Source of the DNA: Methanobacteriota archaeon
GTDB taxonomy: Archaea > Thermoplasmatota > Poseidoniia > Poseidoniales > Thalassarchaeaceae
Direction: 5' to 3'
Length of the DNA stretch: 28,316 bases
Assembly: GCA_002685895.1 (NCBI GenBank)
Contig: NYYK01000057.1
Span: forward strand, 1 to 28,316
The position numbers and the translations under genes are program-made. Below, piece by piece: positions 14,462 through 24,143 of this stretch (position 1 is its first letter; the number at the start of each line of letters is the position of its first letter). The notes under the pieces were generated by a model that saw only the letters and a list, made by a program, of their open reading frames with translations, was not told the DNA's origin and did no database searches.

Positions 14462-15148
14462 ATGACGATTATCGGTACGAACAGTGTGAGGAAATATCTT
14501 TCAGCAGTGCTAATTTTGGTTTCTTTTGGGTTGTTGTTAGTACCTACAACAATGGGATACAATCCAGGAATGGATGGTGGCTTAAATACAGGAGTTGCAG
14601 GGTCTGGTTGTACTTGCCATGGCTTGCAAACAGAAGGGGTGGTCCCAAATCTGCTCATGGTTGGCGAGAATGTCACTATAACAGAAGGGAATACCTACAC
14701 ACTTGAAATTAGTTTTACCGGAGGACCCGTGGTTAGTGGTGAGAATCAAGGTGGATTCTTAATTGATGTAGATAGTGGTTCCATGGGTGCACCCGGCACA
14801 GATGTTCTTGCACAAGGAAGTGAAGCAACTCATTCAGAAGTCGGAAATGACCAGCGCTCTTGGCAAATTGAGTGGACTGCAGGTTCACTCGATGTTGCCG
14901 AGTTCACACTTCGAACCAATTCTGTCAATGGCGATGCTCAGGCCTCAGATGATGATGACTGGAATATGGCAACTTTCTATCTTACTTCTGATGGCAGTAT
15001 TACTCAAACCTTAATTGAGCCAGAAGCAAGGCTAGAAGTTCCCGATTGGACAATGAGCGCAATCATTGGAGGGTGCATTCTGCTGATGGCTATCATGGTG
15101 ATGGTTGGGATGAGTAAGAAACCGCGTGGTAGGCGTGGAGAGACTTGA
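14462..15148 (+). CDS. Secreted, C-terminally anchored CxCH surface protein, leader gene of the nar operon
   Basis: This 228-residue paralogue of the protein at 2431-3066 has an N-terminal hydrophobic signal (LSAVLILVSFGLLLVPTTMG), GVAGSGCTCHG, FTGGPVVSGENQGGFLIDV, SEVGNDQRSWQIEW, and a C-terminal membrane helix (SAIIGGCILLMAIMVMVG) followed by a basic tail KKPRGRRGET. It should face outward. The Cys motif is C-x-C-H, as in the paralogue, and is not a standard heme site. GGGTGA precedes the ATG. The stop is only 14 bp from the narG ATG, so it is cotranscribed with the nitrate reductase. Its job in nitrate respiration is unknown; a surface redox or metal-binding role is a guess. Confidence 0.7.
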   Translation: MTIIGTNSVRKYLSAVLILVSFGLLLVPTTMGYNPGMDGGLNTGVAGSGCTCHGLQTEGVVPNLLMVGENVTITEGNTYTLEISFTGGPVVSGENQGGFLIDVDSGSMGAPGTDVLAQGSEATHSEVGNDQRSWQIEWTAGSLDVAEFTLRTNSVNGDAQASDDDDWNMATFYLTSDGSITQTLIEPEARLEVPDWTMSAIIGGCILLMAIMVMVGMSKKPRGRRGET

Positions 15149-15162
15149 AAAAAGGTGATATT

Positions 15163-18100
15163 ATGAATGAAGAAAAAAAAGGAAGCGGAAGATTCACTTG
15201 GTTCAAGAAAGCTAAAGAGTCCCGTACATGGGAAAAATTCTATCGCGACAGATGGTCACACGATTATTCAGTAAGAACAAGCCACAGCGTCAACTGTTCA
15301 GGTTCTTGTAGTTGGGAAGTTTTCGTCAAAGACGGTATCATTTGTTGGGAATTACAGAAAACTGACTGGCCGCAAATCAATGATGAAACACCAAATTATG
15401 AACCACGCGGATGTCAAAGAGGGATCTCAGCATCATGGTATCCATATTCACCTGTCAGACCAAAATTCCCCTACATTCGTCGAAAGTTGTGGAAGGCGTA
15501 CAATGCACAACGTAAGCGTGGTCTTGGGCCGGTGGAGGCCTGGGCATCAGTTGTAGAAAATCCAACACTTGCAAAGGCCTACAAGAATGCAAGAGGAAAA
15601 GCAGGATGGAAGCGCGGAACCTGGGAAGAGAGTGCAGAGATTATTGCTGCAAGTCAGATTTACACAATCAAGAAGTACGGAGCAGATCACATTCAGGCAT
15701 TCTCTCCAATTCCAGCAATGAGTATGGTTTCATTCTCATCTGGGCAGCGCTATAACCAACTGATGGGGGGAAGCATGCTTTCGTTCTATGAGTGGTATCA
15801 TGACCTGCCTCACATCATGCCATGGATTTGGGGTGATCAAACCGATGTTGCAGAAAGTGCAGATTGGTATCAAGGAACATACTGGATTGTCATGGGTTCA
15901 AATCTACCAATGACAAGAACTCCTGATGCCCACTTTGCTTCTGAGCACAAGTATAACGGTGGAAAGATTACCAATCTCTCTCCTGATTATTCGGATATCA
16001 CCAAGTTCTCTGATTTGTGGGTGCAGATTAAAGAGGGGGCGGACAATGCTTTCCTTAGTGCCTGTATCCATGTGATTCTCAATGAGTATCACCATGAGCG
16101 AAAAGCCGAGTATTTCCAAAGTTATGTGAAGAGATATACAAACATGCCATTCTTGGTAATGCTAGACGAAGAAGATGGTTATTACACAAATGGAAGATTC
16201 CTGCGTGCATCTGACTTTGCTCAGTTTGAAGGTGAAGAATATGACGAGTGGAAGCCTGTTCAGGTAGACAATGATTCTGGTGATATGAAGATTCCAACCG
16301 GTACTCTTGGTCACCGCTGGGAAACAGAAAACACTGGTCGTTGGAATTTAACCCATGAAGATGCATTGACTGGAGAGGAATATGACCCAATGCTCTCGTT
16401 GCTTGATAAAAAGGGTAGCAAGGAAGTGATGGTTGGATTCCCTGACTTTACACATACATACGATAAACTTGGAGAAACAAAGAACACCGGTAACGAAGCA
16501 ATCAACAGCATACGTGGAGTTCCAGCTCGTGAAGTCAAGACAAAGGATGGCAAGGTTCTGTTCACTACTGTTTTCGACTTGATGATGGGACAATATGGTG
16601 TCGGGCGTGGACTTTCTGGTGATTACCCAGAAGATTACAACGATGTGGATGCACCATTCACCCCTGCATGGCAGGAACAAGAGACTGGTGTTAGCCGTGA
16701 CCTTGCAATTCGTGTAGCTCGTGAATGGGCCGACAATGCAGAAGCAACCAAAGGAAAGTCGCTGTTCATCACAGGTTCAGGTATTTTACATTGGTATCAT
16801 GGTGGTACATTGACTTACCGTGCTGAAGCAGTGATGGGTATCATCTGTGGATGTCAAGGAAACAATGGTGGTGGATTTGCTCACTATGTCGGAACTGAAA
16901 AGATTCGTAATTATGCAGCAGTTGGATTCCTCGCTGGTGCGACTGACTGGTACCGTCCAGCTCGTCATACTAACAGTACTTCATGGCAATATTTCCACAC
17001 AGACCAATGGCGCTACGATGGAATGCCATTGACACCACTTTGGTCGCCAGATGCTAAGGCTCTCCCAAAGCATGGAAACCATTCTGCTGACATTAATCAC
17101 TTGGCAGTAAGAAACGGCTGGTTGCCTTTCCACCCAGAATTTGACAAGAAGAACCCAATCGATGTCTATCAAGATGCAATTGATGCAGGTTGCAAAGATG
17201 ATGGCGAAATAGCAGAATGGGTAGCAAAGCAATTCAAAGATGGAAAAATGGATTTCGCAATTACAGATCCCGATGCAAAAGCCAACCATCCAAAGGTTCT
17301 CACTATTTGGAGAGGGAATTTGTTTGGAACCAGTACTCGCGGTCAAGAATATGGACAGAAGTACTTACTTGGAACACATGACAATGTACTCGGCAAAGAG
17401 CGTTCAAAGGATATGATTAACGAAGTAAAATGGCACGAAGAAGTGGATGTTGGAAAACTCGACATGGTTGTTTCACTGAATATAAGAATGGACTCTTCAG
17501 CAAATTATGCCGATGTTGTGCTTCCTGCTGCTCATTGGTATGAGAAGCACGATTTGACTTGCAGTGATTTGCATTCATTCTTCCACCCATTCAACCCAGC
17601 ACACGACCCTGCATGGGAGGCAAAGTCTGATTGGGAGGCGTTTAAGTTCCTTGGTAAAGTATTTTCAGAAATGGCGAAAGATTACTTCCCACGTCCTGTA
17701 AAAGAGGTTGTTTTAACACCAATTTATACAGATTGCCCCGATGAAATGGCTCAGCCACTTGGTGAAATTAAGGATTGGAGATCTGATGAATGCGAGGTAA
17801 TTCCAGGCAAGACATTCCCCCATGTCAAGGTTGTTGAGCGTGATTACACTAAGTTGTATGAACAGTACACAACGATTGGACCACTTGGTTGCCAACCTGA
17901 AGGTTATGGTGCAAAAGGAATCAATTTTGATTTGACTGATACTTATGATGCGATGAAGAAGAATCGTCAAATTGGTGAGAAACATGGTCGACCAGATATT
18001 ACCTCAGCGAGTCAAGTTGCAGAAGCAATCTTGCGAATGTCACCAGAAAGTGATGGAGAAGTGTCGCACGCGATTTTCACTGACCTTGAGAAGAGAGTTG

Positions 18101-18927
18101 GGTTGCCACTAGCTGAGATGGTTGAGGGTGAGAGAGATATTGCTCATTCCTACAAGGACCTTTCAAGCCAGCCTCGTCGTTCAATCACTTCGCCTCATTG
18201 GAGTGCTATTGAGGACCCAGATAGAACCTATGGTCCATGGACGATGAATGTTGAGAAACTCAAGCCATGGCATACTTTGACTGGCCGTCAAGCGATTTAC
18301 TTTGACCACCAAGGTTTCAGAGATCTTGGTGAAGCACTACCAACCTACAAACCAGCTGTTGATACAGTTGCAATTGGCGATTTGCCAATGCATGAATTGG
18401 AGAATGGTAATTCTAAATTACTCCGTTTCTTAACACCACATGGAAAGTGGCAGATTCATTCGAGCTTCCGCGATACATGGCAGATGACCAATCTCTTCCG
18501 AGGTGGCCCTCTATGTTGGCTTAATGATGATGATGCGAAAGAAATTGGTGTTGTTGACAACGACTGGATCGAAATTTTCACAAATAATGGTATTCAGGTT
18601 GCAAGAGCTGTTGTGTCTCACACAGTAAAGGCAGAATCATGTATTGTTTACCATCAGAACGAACGCCACGTCAATGTACCATTTTCACCATTAGCGAAGA
18701 AGTATGGAGCAACAGATCTTAGGGGAGGTGGAAACAACGCACCAACTCGTGTGATGATGAATCCAAACTGTATGATTGGTGGTTATGCTCAATTTACTTA
18801 CTTCATCAATTATCTCGGACCAAGTCCGTCTGAGAGAGATATGGGCGTTATTGTCCGAAAGATGCCTCTCGTAGAGGGCAAAGTCATCTACGAAGAGAAA
18901 AATCTGCACAAGTTGAAGGGGGTCTGA
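15163..18927 (+). CDS. narG: Respiratory nitrate reductase, catalytic subunit NarG
   Basis: A 1254-residue molybdopterin enzyme reducing nitrate to nitrite. The FS0 cluster ligands His 41, Cys 45, Cys 49 and Cys 84 keep the spacing of E. coli NarG (49, 53, 57, 92), and Asp 214 in WYHDLP aligns with the molybdenum-ligand Asp 222. WGDQTDVAESADWYQG and SNLPMTRTPDAHF are also NarG hallmarks. ATG 15163 with AAAGGTGA upstream is preferred over an in-frame TTG at 15145. The N-terminus lacks a twin-arginine signal (region RFTWFKKAKESRTWEKF), so the active site should be cytoplasmic. That is unusual for archaeal Nar enzymes, which are typically exported. It heads narGHJI. Confidence 0.95.
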   Translation: MNEEKKGSGRFTWFKKAKESRTWEKFYRDRWSHDYSVRTSHSVNCSGSCSWEVFVKDGIICWELQKTDWPQINDETPNYEPRGCQRGISASWYPYSPVRPKFPYIRRKLWKAYNAQRKRGLGPVEAWASVVENPTLAKAYKNARGKAGWKRGTWEESAEIIAASQIYTIKKYGADHIQAFSPIPAMSMVSFSSGQRYNQLMGGSMLSFYEWYHDLPHIMPWIWGDQTDVAESADWYQGTYWIVMGSNLPMTRTPDAHFASEHKYNGGKITNLSPDYSDITKFSDLWVQIKEGADNAFLSACIHVILNEYHHERKAEYFQSYVKRYTNMPFLVMLDEEDGYYTNGRFLRASDFAQFEGEEYDEWKPVQVDNDSGDMKIPTGTLGHRWETENTGRWNLTHEDALTGEEYDPMLSLLDKKGSKEVMVGFPDFTHTYDKLGETKNTGNEAINSIRGVPAREVKTKDGKVLFTTVFDLMMGQYGVGRGLSGDYPEDYNDVDAPFTPAWQEQETGVSRDLAIRVAREWADNAEATKGKSLFITGSGILHWYHGGTLTYRAEAVMGIICGCQGNNGGGFAHYVGTEKIRNYAAVGFLAGATDWYRPARHTNSTSWQYFHTDQWRYDGMPLTPLWSPDAKALPKHGNHSADINHLAVRNGWLPFHPEFDKKNPIDVYQDAIDAGCKDDGEIAEWVAKQFKDGKMDFAITDPDAKANHPKVLTIWRGNLFGTSTRGQEYGQKYLLGTHDNVLGKERSKDMINEVKWHEEVDVGKLDMVVSLNIRMDSSANYADVVLPAAHWYEKHDLTCSDLHSFFHPFNPAHDPAWEAKSDWEAFKFLGKVFSEMAKDYFPRPVKEVVLTPIYTDCPDEMAQPLGEIKDWRSDECEVIPGKTFPHVKVVERDYTKLYEQYTTIGPLGCQPEGYGAKGINFDLTDTYDAMKKNRQIGEKHGRPDITSASQVAEAILRMSPESDGEVSHAIFTDLEKRVGLPLAEMVEGERDIAHSYKDLSSQPRRSITSPHWSAIEDPDRTYGPWTMNVEKLKPWHTLTGRQAIYFDHQGFRDLGEALPTYKPAVDTVAIGDLPMHELENGNSKLLRFLTPHGKWQIHSSFRDTWQMTNLFRGGPLCWLNDDDAKEIGVVDNDWIEIFTNNGIQVARAVVSHTVKAESCIVYHQNERHVNVPFSPLAKKYGATDLRGGGNNAPTRVMMNPNCMIGGYAQFTYFINYLGPSPSERDMGVIVRKMPLVEGKVIYEEKNLHKLKGV

Positions 18928-18929
18928 AA

Positions 18930-20474
18930 ATGAAGATAATGCAACAGATGGCAATGGTATTCAATATGGATAAATGTCTAGGATGTAACACTTGTACGGT
19001 AGCGTGCAAGAATATCTGGACTAACCGTGAAGGCGCCAAATACATGTTCTGGAACAATGTTGAAACAAAGCCAGGAATAGGATATCCAAAAGAATGGGAA
19101 AACCAAGAAGAGTACAAGGGTGGCTGGATTCTCACTGGCAAGAAGAGTAGTCCATTGAGATTGAAGATTGCACCAAAGTGGTTCGAATTGGCCAACCTAT
19201 TCTACAACCCAGAACAGCCAGAGATGAAAGACTATGTAGGTGATACAGGAACTTTCACCTTCACCTACGAAGACTTGCATACCCCATTGCAAATGAAACA
19301 GCAACCAGTTGCTCGTCCTAAGTCAGAATTAACCGGTGAAGAAAACGTAAAGCCAAATTGGGGCGTTAATTGGGAAGACAACGCAGCAGGTGCAAATGTT
19401 ACCGGACAATTTGACGTTAACTTTGATAACATTAGTCAGGAAGAGAAGAATGCTTATCTGAAATATCAGGATTCATTCATGATCTACTTGCCACGTATCT
19501 GTAACCATTGTGCTAACCCGGCTTGTGTTGGCGCCTGCCCATCAGGTGCAGCTCACAAGCGTGAGGAAGATGGTGTAGTCTTGATTGACCAAGACCGTTG
19601 CCGTGGTTGGAGATATTGTGTTTCAGCATGCCCTTACAAGAAACCGTATTACAACTGGCGTAGTGGAAAGATGGAGAAGTGTCTGCTCTGTTACCCACGT
19701 CTTGAGACAGGACAACCACCAGCATGTTTCCACGCTTGCCCTGGTCGAATACGATACATGGGCCCAATTATGGTTGATGAAGACCGAGTTATTGAGGCAG
19801 CAACTGCTGATGAGAAAGATTTGGTCGCTGTTCACCGCAGCATCATTCTTGACCCACATGACCCTGAAGTCATTGCTCAGGCAAAGAAGCAGGGGATTGC
19901 AGATTCTTGGATGGAAGCAGCACAGAAATCATCTATCTATCGTATGTTTGTAGAGTGGGAGATTGCTCTACCATTACATCCAGAGTTTAGAACAGTACCA
20001 AGTTTGTTCTATGTTCCACCAGAGAGCCCAGTGAAATCTGTTCTTGATGAACGTGGACTTCATTCAGCAGTTGGCGAGGATTCAGTTTTACCAAGTTTGG
20101 AAAATTTCCGAGTGCCAGTTCAGTATTTAGCAACAATGTTTTCAGCAGGAAATATCGAAGAAGTTGAAAAGGCATTAATTCGCCAACTTGCGGTACGAGC
20201 ATACCGCAGGAGCGTAAGAGTAGACGGAACACCAAACCTAGAAGTTCTCGAAGCAGCAGGACTGACCGAAAAAGATGCGAATGACATTCAGAGACTTCTC
20301 TCTCTTGCATTCCTCGATGAAAGGTTCGTCATTCCAACAACTCATAGAGAGGATGATCGCGATACTAGCCCATTCTCTGAGCGAGGATTCGCTGGATTCC
20401 AAGAGATGGCCCCACAGAAGATGAAGCGCAGAGAGTTCATGCACCTTGATGTACAAGGAGACCAGGTGATTTGA
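18930..20474 (+). CDS. narH: Respiratory nitrate reductase, iron-sulfur subunit NarH
   Basis: A 514-residue electron-transfer subunit with four cluster motifs. The first is at Cys 16, 19, 22 and 26 (DKCLGCNTCTVACKN), numbered as in E. coli NarH. Further motifs are ICNHCANPACVGACPSG, DRCRGWRYCVSACPYKK, where Trp replaces a Cys as expected for the [3Fe-4S] cluster, and KCLLCYPRLETGQPPACFHACPG. It passes electrons from NarI heme to NarG. It starts 2 bp after narG and is followed without a gap by narJ. The length is normal. Confidence 0.95.
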   Translation: MKIMQQMAMVFNMDKCLGCNTCTVACKNIWTNREGAKYMFWNNVETKPGIGYPKEWENQEEYKGGWILTGKKSSPLRLKIAPKWFELANLFYNPEQPEMKDYVGDTGTFTFTYEDLHTPLQMKQQPVARPKSELTGEENVKPNWGVNWEDNAAGANVTGQFDVNFDNISQEEKNAYLKYQDSFMIYLPRICNHCANPACVGACPSGAAHKREEDGVVLIDQDRCRGWRYCVSACPYKKPYYNWRSGKMEKCLLCYPRLETGQPPACFHACPGRIRYMGPIMVDEDRVIEAATADEKDLVAVHRSIILDPHDPEVIAQAKKQGIADSWMEAAQKSSIYRMFVEWEIALPLHPEFRTVPSLFYVPPESPVKSVLDERGLHSAVGEDSVLPSLENFRVPVQYLATMFSAGNIEEVEKALIRQLAVRAYRRSVRVDGTPNLEVLEAAGLTEKDANDIQRLLSLAFLDERFVIPTTHREDDRDTSPFSERGFAGFQEMAPQKMKRREFMHLDVQGDQVI

Positions 20475-21086
20475 ATGCTAACGAATGAATCAGCAAGTGT
20501 CTCTGAAGATTTGTTAGCAGATTCATATCTGCTCAATTCTATACTATATGCAGATCCAGAGCAGATGGATAAGAAATCAACTGACGAAAGAATTTCAACA
20601 CTCTGCGAAGCATTACGTGAAGCAGGCGCTCACAAAGTAGCAGCAAAGTTTTCAGAATTCCAAAAGAAACTTTGGAAGATCACCTCTGATGAGCACATGT
20701 TTGCTCTTGAGATGACACCATCATCACCACCATATCTCGGCCACTATGGCTTTGATGCGCCAAAGTCGTGCGGCGAAATTGGTGTTAGTGAGCGTAATAT
20801 CTACATGATTGAGATAGCGGCAGTATACAAGCACTATGGGATGGTAATGGAACATGGTGAAATGCCTGACTATGTTCCAGCAGTCAATGAATTCATGGCA
20901 ATTTCTCTAGCAGAAAAGCATCCAGAATCTCGACTCTTGCGACGTGGATATATTGATTCACTCGTATCTCCATTTTTGCCAAAATTGAAGAAGGGATTCA
21001 AAGGCAAACCTTGGGTTCTTCTTATTGAAGCAACAGAATTACTGATAGAACTAGAAGTAAATGATAAAATTAGAGGTGATGAATAA
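20475..21086 (+). CDS. narJ: Nitrate reductase assembly chaperone NarJ
   Basis: A 203-residue all-helical TorD/NarJ-family chaperone that inserts the molybdenum cofactor into NarG and assembles the complex. Stretches supporting the call are APKSCGEIGVSERNIYMIEI and PDYVPAVNEFMAISLAEK, the conserved NarJ 'DYxPxxLEF' region in variant form. Its ATG directly follows the narH stop, and its stop shares one base with the narI start. Position in narGHJI is decisive; sequence alone is divergent. Confidence 0.85.
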   Translation: MLTNESASVSEDLLADSYLLNSILYADPEQMDKKSTDERISTLCEALREAGAHKVAAKFSEFQKKLWKITSDEHMFALEMTPSSPPYLGHYGFDAPKSCGEIGVSERNIYMIEIAAVYKHYGMVMEHGEMPDYVPAVNEFMAISLAEKHPESRLLRRGYIDSLVSPFLPKLKKGFKGKPWVLLIEATELLIELEVNDKIRGDE

Positions 21087-21769
21087 TGAATTGGAATGAA
21101 ATGTTTTTCTTGGCTTTACCATATGTGACGATATTGCTTTTCTTCTTTGCTCCGATTTGGCGAGCATTCAAAGGTCATTGGGATTGGTCTTCAAGAGGAG
21201 ATTTTCAATGGACACCACGTCCTTCTGGTATTTTTGGTAGAAGAATGATGGGTATGAGTGCTTTAGCACTTCACTGGGGTGTATTAATTCTAATTTTCGG
21301 CCATCTATTCCTAGGTCTTGTTGGTGCTCTTTGGGGTCCAATAATTCTAGTGGATTACTTCCAGTGGGTAGGTCTTGCAGGCGGGCTAATGTTCCTCTTT
21401 GGTTTGGTTGTAGCTCTATTGCGTAGAATAATGATTCCAGAAGTAAAGGAAATGAGTAAGTTTGAAGATTATGCAATACTTGGTTTATTGATAACCGCAG
21501 CATCTACTTCACTTTGGTTGGTTATTGTTGATGGAACATGGGGAATGTCTTCTACGGTATTCCCATGGCTAGAATCAATTTTCACCTTCTCACCTGATGC
21601 ATCAGGAATGGCAAATGCGCCATTATTAACTCAAATTCATGTTGCAACAAGCATGCTTTTCTTTTGCTATTTCCCATTTACCAAAATGGTTCACATGTGG
21701 AGTTATCCATTCATCTATGCATGGCGCCCTTACATTTCAATGCGAAGTCCTGGCCGCTGGGTTAAGTAA
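21086..21769 (+). CDS. narI: Respiratory nitrate reductase, cytochrome b subunit NarI
   Basis: A 227-residue membrane protein with about five transmembrane helices, which anchors NarGH and oxidises quinol. Four heme b ligands can be assigned: His 63 and His 73 (LHWGVLILIFGHL) and His 185 and His 203 (QIHVATSM...KMVHMW); both pair spacings equal those of E. coli NarI (56/66 and 187/205). It ends narGHJI with the usual one-base overlap after narJ. With a cytoplasmic NarG, quinol oxidation here would contribute to proton motive force. Confidence 0.93.
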   Translation: MNWNEMFFLALPYVTILLFFFAPIWRAFKGHWDWSSRGDFQWTPRPSGIFGRRMMGMSALALHWGVLILIFGHLFLGLVGALWGPIILVDYFQWVGLAGGLMFLFGLVVALLRRIMIPEVKEMSKFEDYAILGLLITAASTSLWLVIVDGTWGMSSTVFPWLESIFTFSPDASGMANAPLLTQIHVATSMLFFCYFPFTKMVHMWSYPFIYAWRPYISMRSPGRWVK

Positions 21770-21817
21770 AATTTGAGGCGTATCTAATCGAATATCACAC
21801 CAATAGGAGGGGTTACA

Positions 21818-23476
21818 ATGAGTGAAAACGAAACAGTAAATGTTGAAGATGTTAAAACTCAATCAATGGATCCGGGTACAGGAACCCAGTTTGATTACTG
21901 GGATCCTGAGAATGAGGTGTTCTGGGAAAAGCATGGCAAGAAAATAGCCACGCGTAATTTGTGGATATCTATTCCCAACCTGTTTTTGGGATTTGCTATA
22001 TGGATGGTATGGGGCGTAATCATCACAAAAATCCAAGGAATACACGACATTGACCCTTCCCTATTCTCATTCAATGGATGGGGTGGATTGATGGGAGATG
22101 AATACAAGGCTCTACTGTACATACTTCCTGGTGTAGCTGGACTTGCTGGTGCGACCTTTCGCATTACGAATTCATTCATGATAGAAATATCTGGTGGGCG
22201 CAATGTCATTGCAGCCACAACCTTGTTGCTACTGTTGCCGATGGTTGGGGCAGGCATCGCTTTGAAGGATCCTAATGTTTCATTCACAGTGTTAATCGTA
22301 TTCGCATTAATGTCCGGAGTGGGGGGTGGAGCATTCGCTTCTTCAATGTCTAATATCTCCTTTTTCTATCCACGTAAGATGCAGGGGCTTTCACTTGGCC
22401 TCAATGCAGGGATTGGCAATCTAGGTGTGAGTGCAATGCAGTTCACAGTACCATTCGTGATGGGATTCGCACTTTTCGGTGGGATGTCAGGAGCGGCAGC
22501 CGGTGGCTATTATGTGGCCAATGCAGGTTTGTTGTGGGTACCATTCTGCGCCTTTTTCATGATTGCCGCATGGTTATGGATGAATAACATGCCAGAGCAT
22601 GATGTAGCAAACACAGCAAACTCGCTGAAGAAATATTTCTGGCTAGAAGCGATTGGCTACCTTGCAGCCGGCGTTGGCGTTTCAGTATTGATTGCCACTC
22701 GTAATAGTGACATTTTTGACTCATCCTTCATGGGTATTGTTCAAATATTCATCATGGTCGTGGTATCTGTGGTAGCCACGCTTGCTCTAATGCGATATGC
22801 TACACCTGGTCCGGTAAAGGAGAGTTTGTTAGACCAATGGAAGATATTTGGTGAGAAACATAATTGGTTGATGACATGGCTATACGTCATGACTTTTGGT
22901 TCATTCATCGGTTTTGCTGCTGTATTTCCTAAACTCATCCTTGATGTATTTGGATATCTTCCTAATGGTGACCCAAACCCTTGGTATATCGATCAAGCGC
23001 TTACTTACGGTTTTCTCGGGCCGTTAGTTGGTGCAGCATTACGCCCACCGGGTGGTTGGATGGCCGACAAGTGGGGTGGTGCTAGAGTGACTCACTGGGC
23101 AACTGTAGTGATGATAGTCGCTACTGTTGCTGTAGGGCTAGTTATTGTCAAGGCAAAGGTATCTGAAACTCCGGAAGATTACTTCGTTACATTCATGATA
23201 TTGTTCATGATTCTGTTTACCACAACAGGCATTGGTAATGGCTCAACATTCCGAATGATCGCCATTATTTTCCCTCGGAAACAGGTTGGCCCAGTACTTG
23301 GATGGACCTCTTCTATCGCAGCATATGGGGCATTTATCATTCCAGCAGTCTTCGCAGTTTCAATTGCTGCTAAAGTTCCAGAATATGCGATGTATGGCTT
23401 TGCTGCTTACTACATTTCTTGTCTTGGAGTGAACTGGTGGTATTACGCACGTAAGGGTGCTGAAATCCCATGTTGA
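21818..23476 (+). CDS. narK: NarK-type nitrate/nitrite transporter
   Basis: A 552-residue major facilitator protein with about 12 helices and an N-terminal hydrophilic extension of about 50 residues. Family nitrate-signature segments are GVGGGAFASSMSNISFFYPR in the first half and GIGNGSTFRMIAIIFPRKQ in the second. Candidate substrate arginines are in GATFRITNSF and GAALRPPGGWMADKWGG, equivalent to Arg 89 and Arg 305 of E. coli NarK. AGGAGGGG stands 5 bases before the ATG. Immediately behind narI, it would import nitrate and/or export nitrite for the cytoplasmic NarG. Confidence 0.92.
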   Translation: MSENETVNVEDVKTQSMDPGTGTQFDYWDPENEVFWEKHGKKIATRNLWISIPNLFLGFAIWMVWGVIITKIQGIHDIDPSLFSFNGWGGLMGDEYKALLYILPGVAGLAGATFRITNSFMIEISGGRNVIAATTLLLLLPMVGAGIALKDPNVSFTVLIVFALMSGVGGGAFASSMSNISFFYPRKMQGLSLGLNAGIGNLGVSAMQFTVPFVMGFALFGGMSGAAAGGYYVANAGLLWVPFCAFFMIAAWLWMNNMPEHDVANTANSLKKYFWLEAIGYLAAGVGVSVLIATRNSDIFDSSFMGIVQIFIMVVVSVVATLALMRYATPGPVKESLLDQWKIFGEKHNWLMTWLYVMTFGSFIGFAAVFPKLILDVFGYLPNGDPNPWYIDQALTYGFLGPLVGAALRPPGGWMADKWGGARVTHWATVVMIVATVAVGLVIVKAKVSETPEDYFVTFMILFMILFTTTGIGNGSTFRMIAIIFPRKQVGPVLGWTSSIAAYGAFIIPAVFAVSIAAKVPEYAMYGFAAYYISCLGVNWWYYARKGAEIPC

Positions 23477-23486
23477 GGTGTTTATT

Positions 23487-24023
23487 ATGATAGAGAAAAC
23501 TGAATTAGCCCATGGATTACACGAATTTTTTAGCCACGACCATGCCCGCTTAGACAACTTATTTCATAAGTGTATGACTACAGGATTTGAAAATTCTCAA
23601 GAAGATTTAGAGGAGTTTGCTCGCGGACTTATTCAACACATAATTTGGGAGGATGAGTATCTTTTTCCTGTCTTTGAGCACGTTAGTGGGATGAGTGACA
23701 AAGGACCAACTTTTGTTATGCGCGCCGAGCATCATACTATCCAGGAACTTCTCTATGAGTTGATTATAGGAGTGAGAAATAACACTCTTGACGTTACGCT
23801 TCCAAGTACATTACAAGGACTTCTTTTGCAGCATAATCAAGCTGAAGAAAATGTAGTTTATGAAGCGGTTCAAAGCATGTTGACGCCTGAAAGTCGTGAG
23901 GAATTGCTGGCACATTTGAAAGCAACTCCACCTCTTGATTTGGATGCATGGATTGAAGGTGTAGTTGAAGTAGAGGAGCCTGATTATAATTCAGGCGGAA
24001 GCCCATTTAGTAAATATGATTGA
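23487..24023 (+). CDS. Hemerythrin-like HHE domain protein
   Basis: A 178-residue four-helix protein with HHE ligand motifs FFSHDHARLDNLF, HIIWEDEYLFPVFE, RAEHHTIQELL and LLQHNQAEENVVYEAV. The ATG at 23487 is preceded by GAGGTG; an in-frame ATG at 23457 lies inside narK and is rejected. It is the second such protein in the window. Between two nitrate/nitrite transporters, a role in NO or O2 handling (nitrosative stress, di-iron repair or sensing) is likely but unproven. The following 115 bp hold no credible gene. Confidence 0.8.
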   Translation: MIEKTELAHGLHEFFSHDHARLDNLFHKCMTTGFENSQEDLEEFARGLIQHIIWEDEYLFPVFEHVSGMSDKGPTFVMRAEHHTIQELLYELIIGVRNNTLDVTLPSTLQGLLLQHNQAEENVVYEAVQSMLTPESREELLAHLKATPPLDLDAWIEGVVEVEEPDYNSGGSPFSKYD

Positions 24024-24143
24024 AAAACAGGTGTCAAGAAATGATGGTTTGGCAACTTTCGGACAGATGTTCTACAGAGGAAGAAGAAATATGTTTGGCA
24101 AATCGGTTGTTCTTATTATCAACAAAAAATGTGAGGAATGGAT

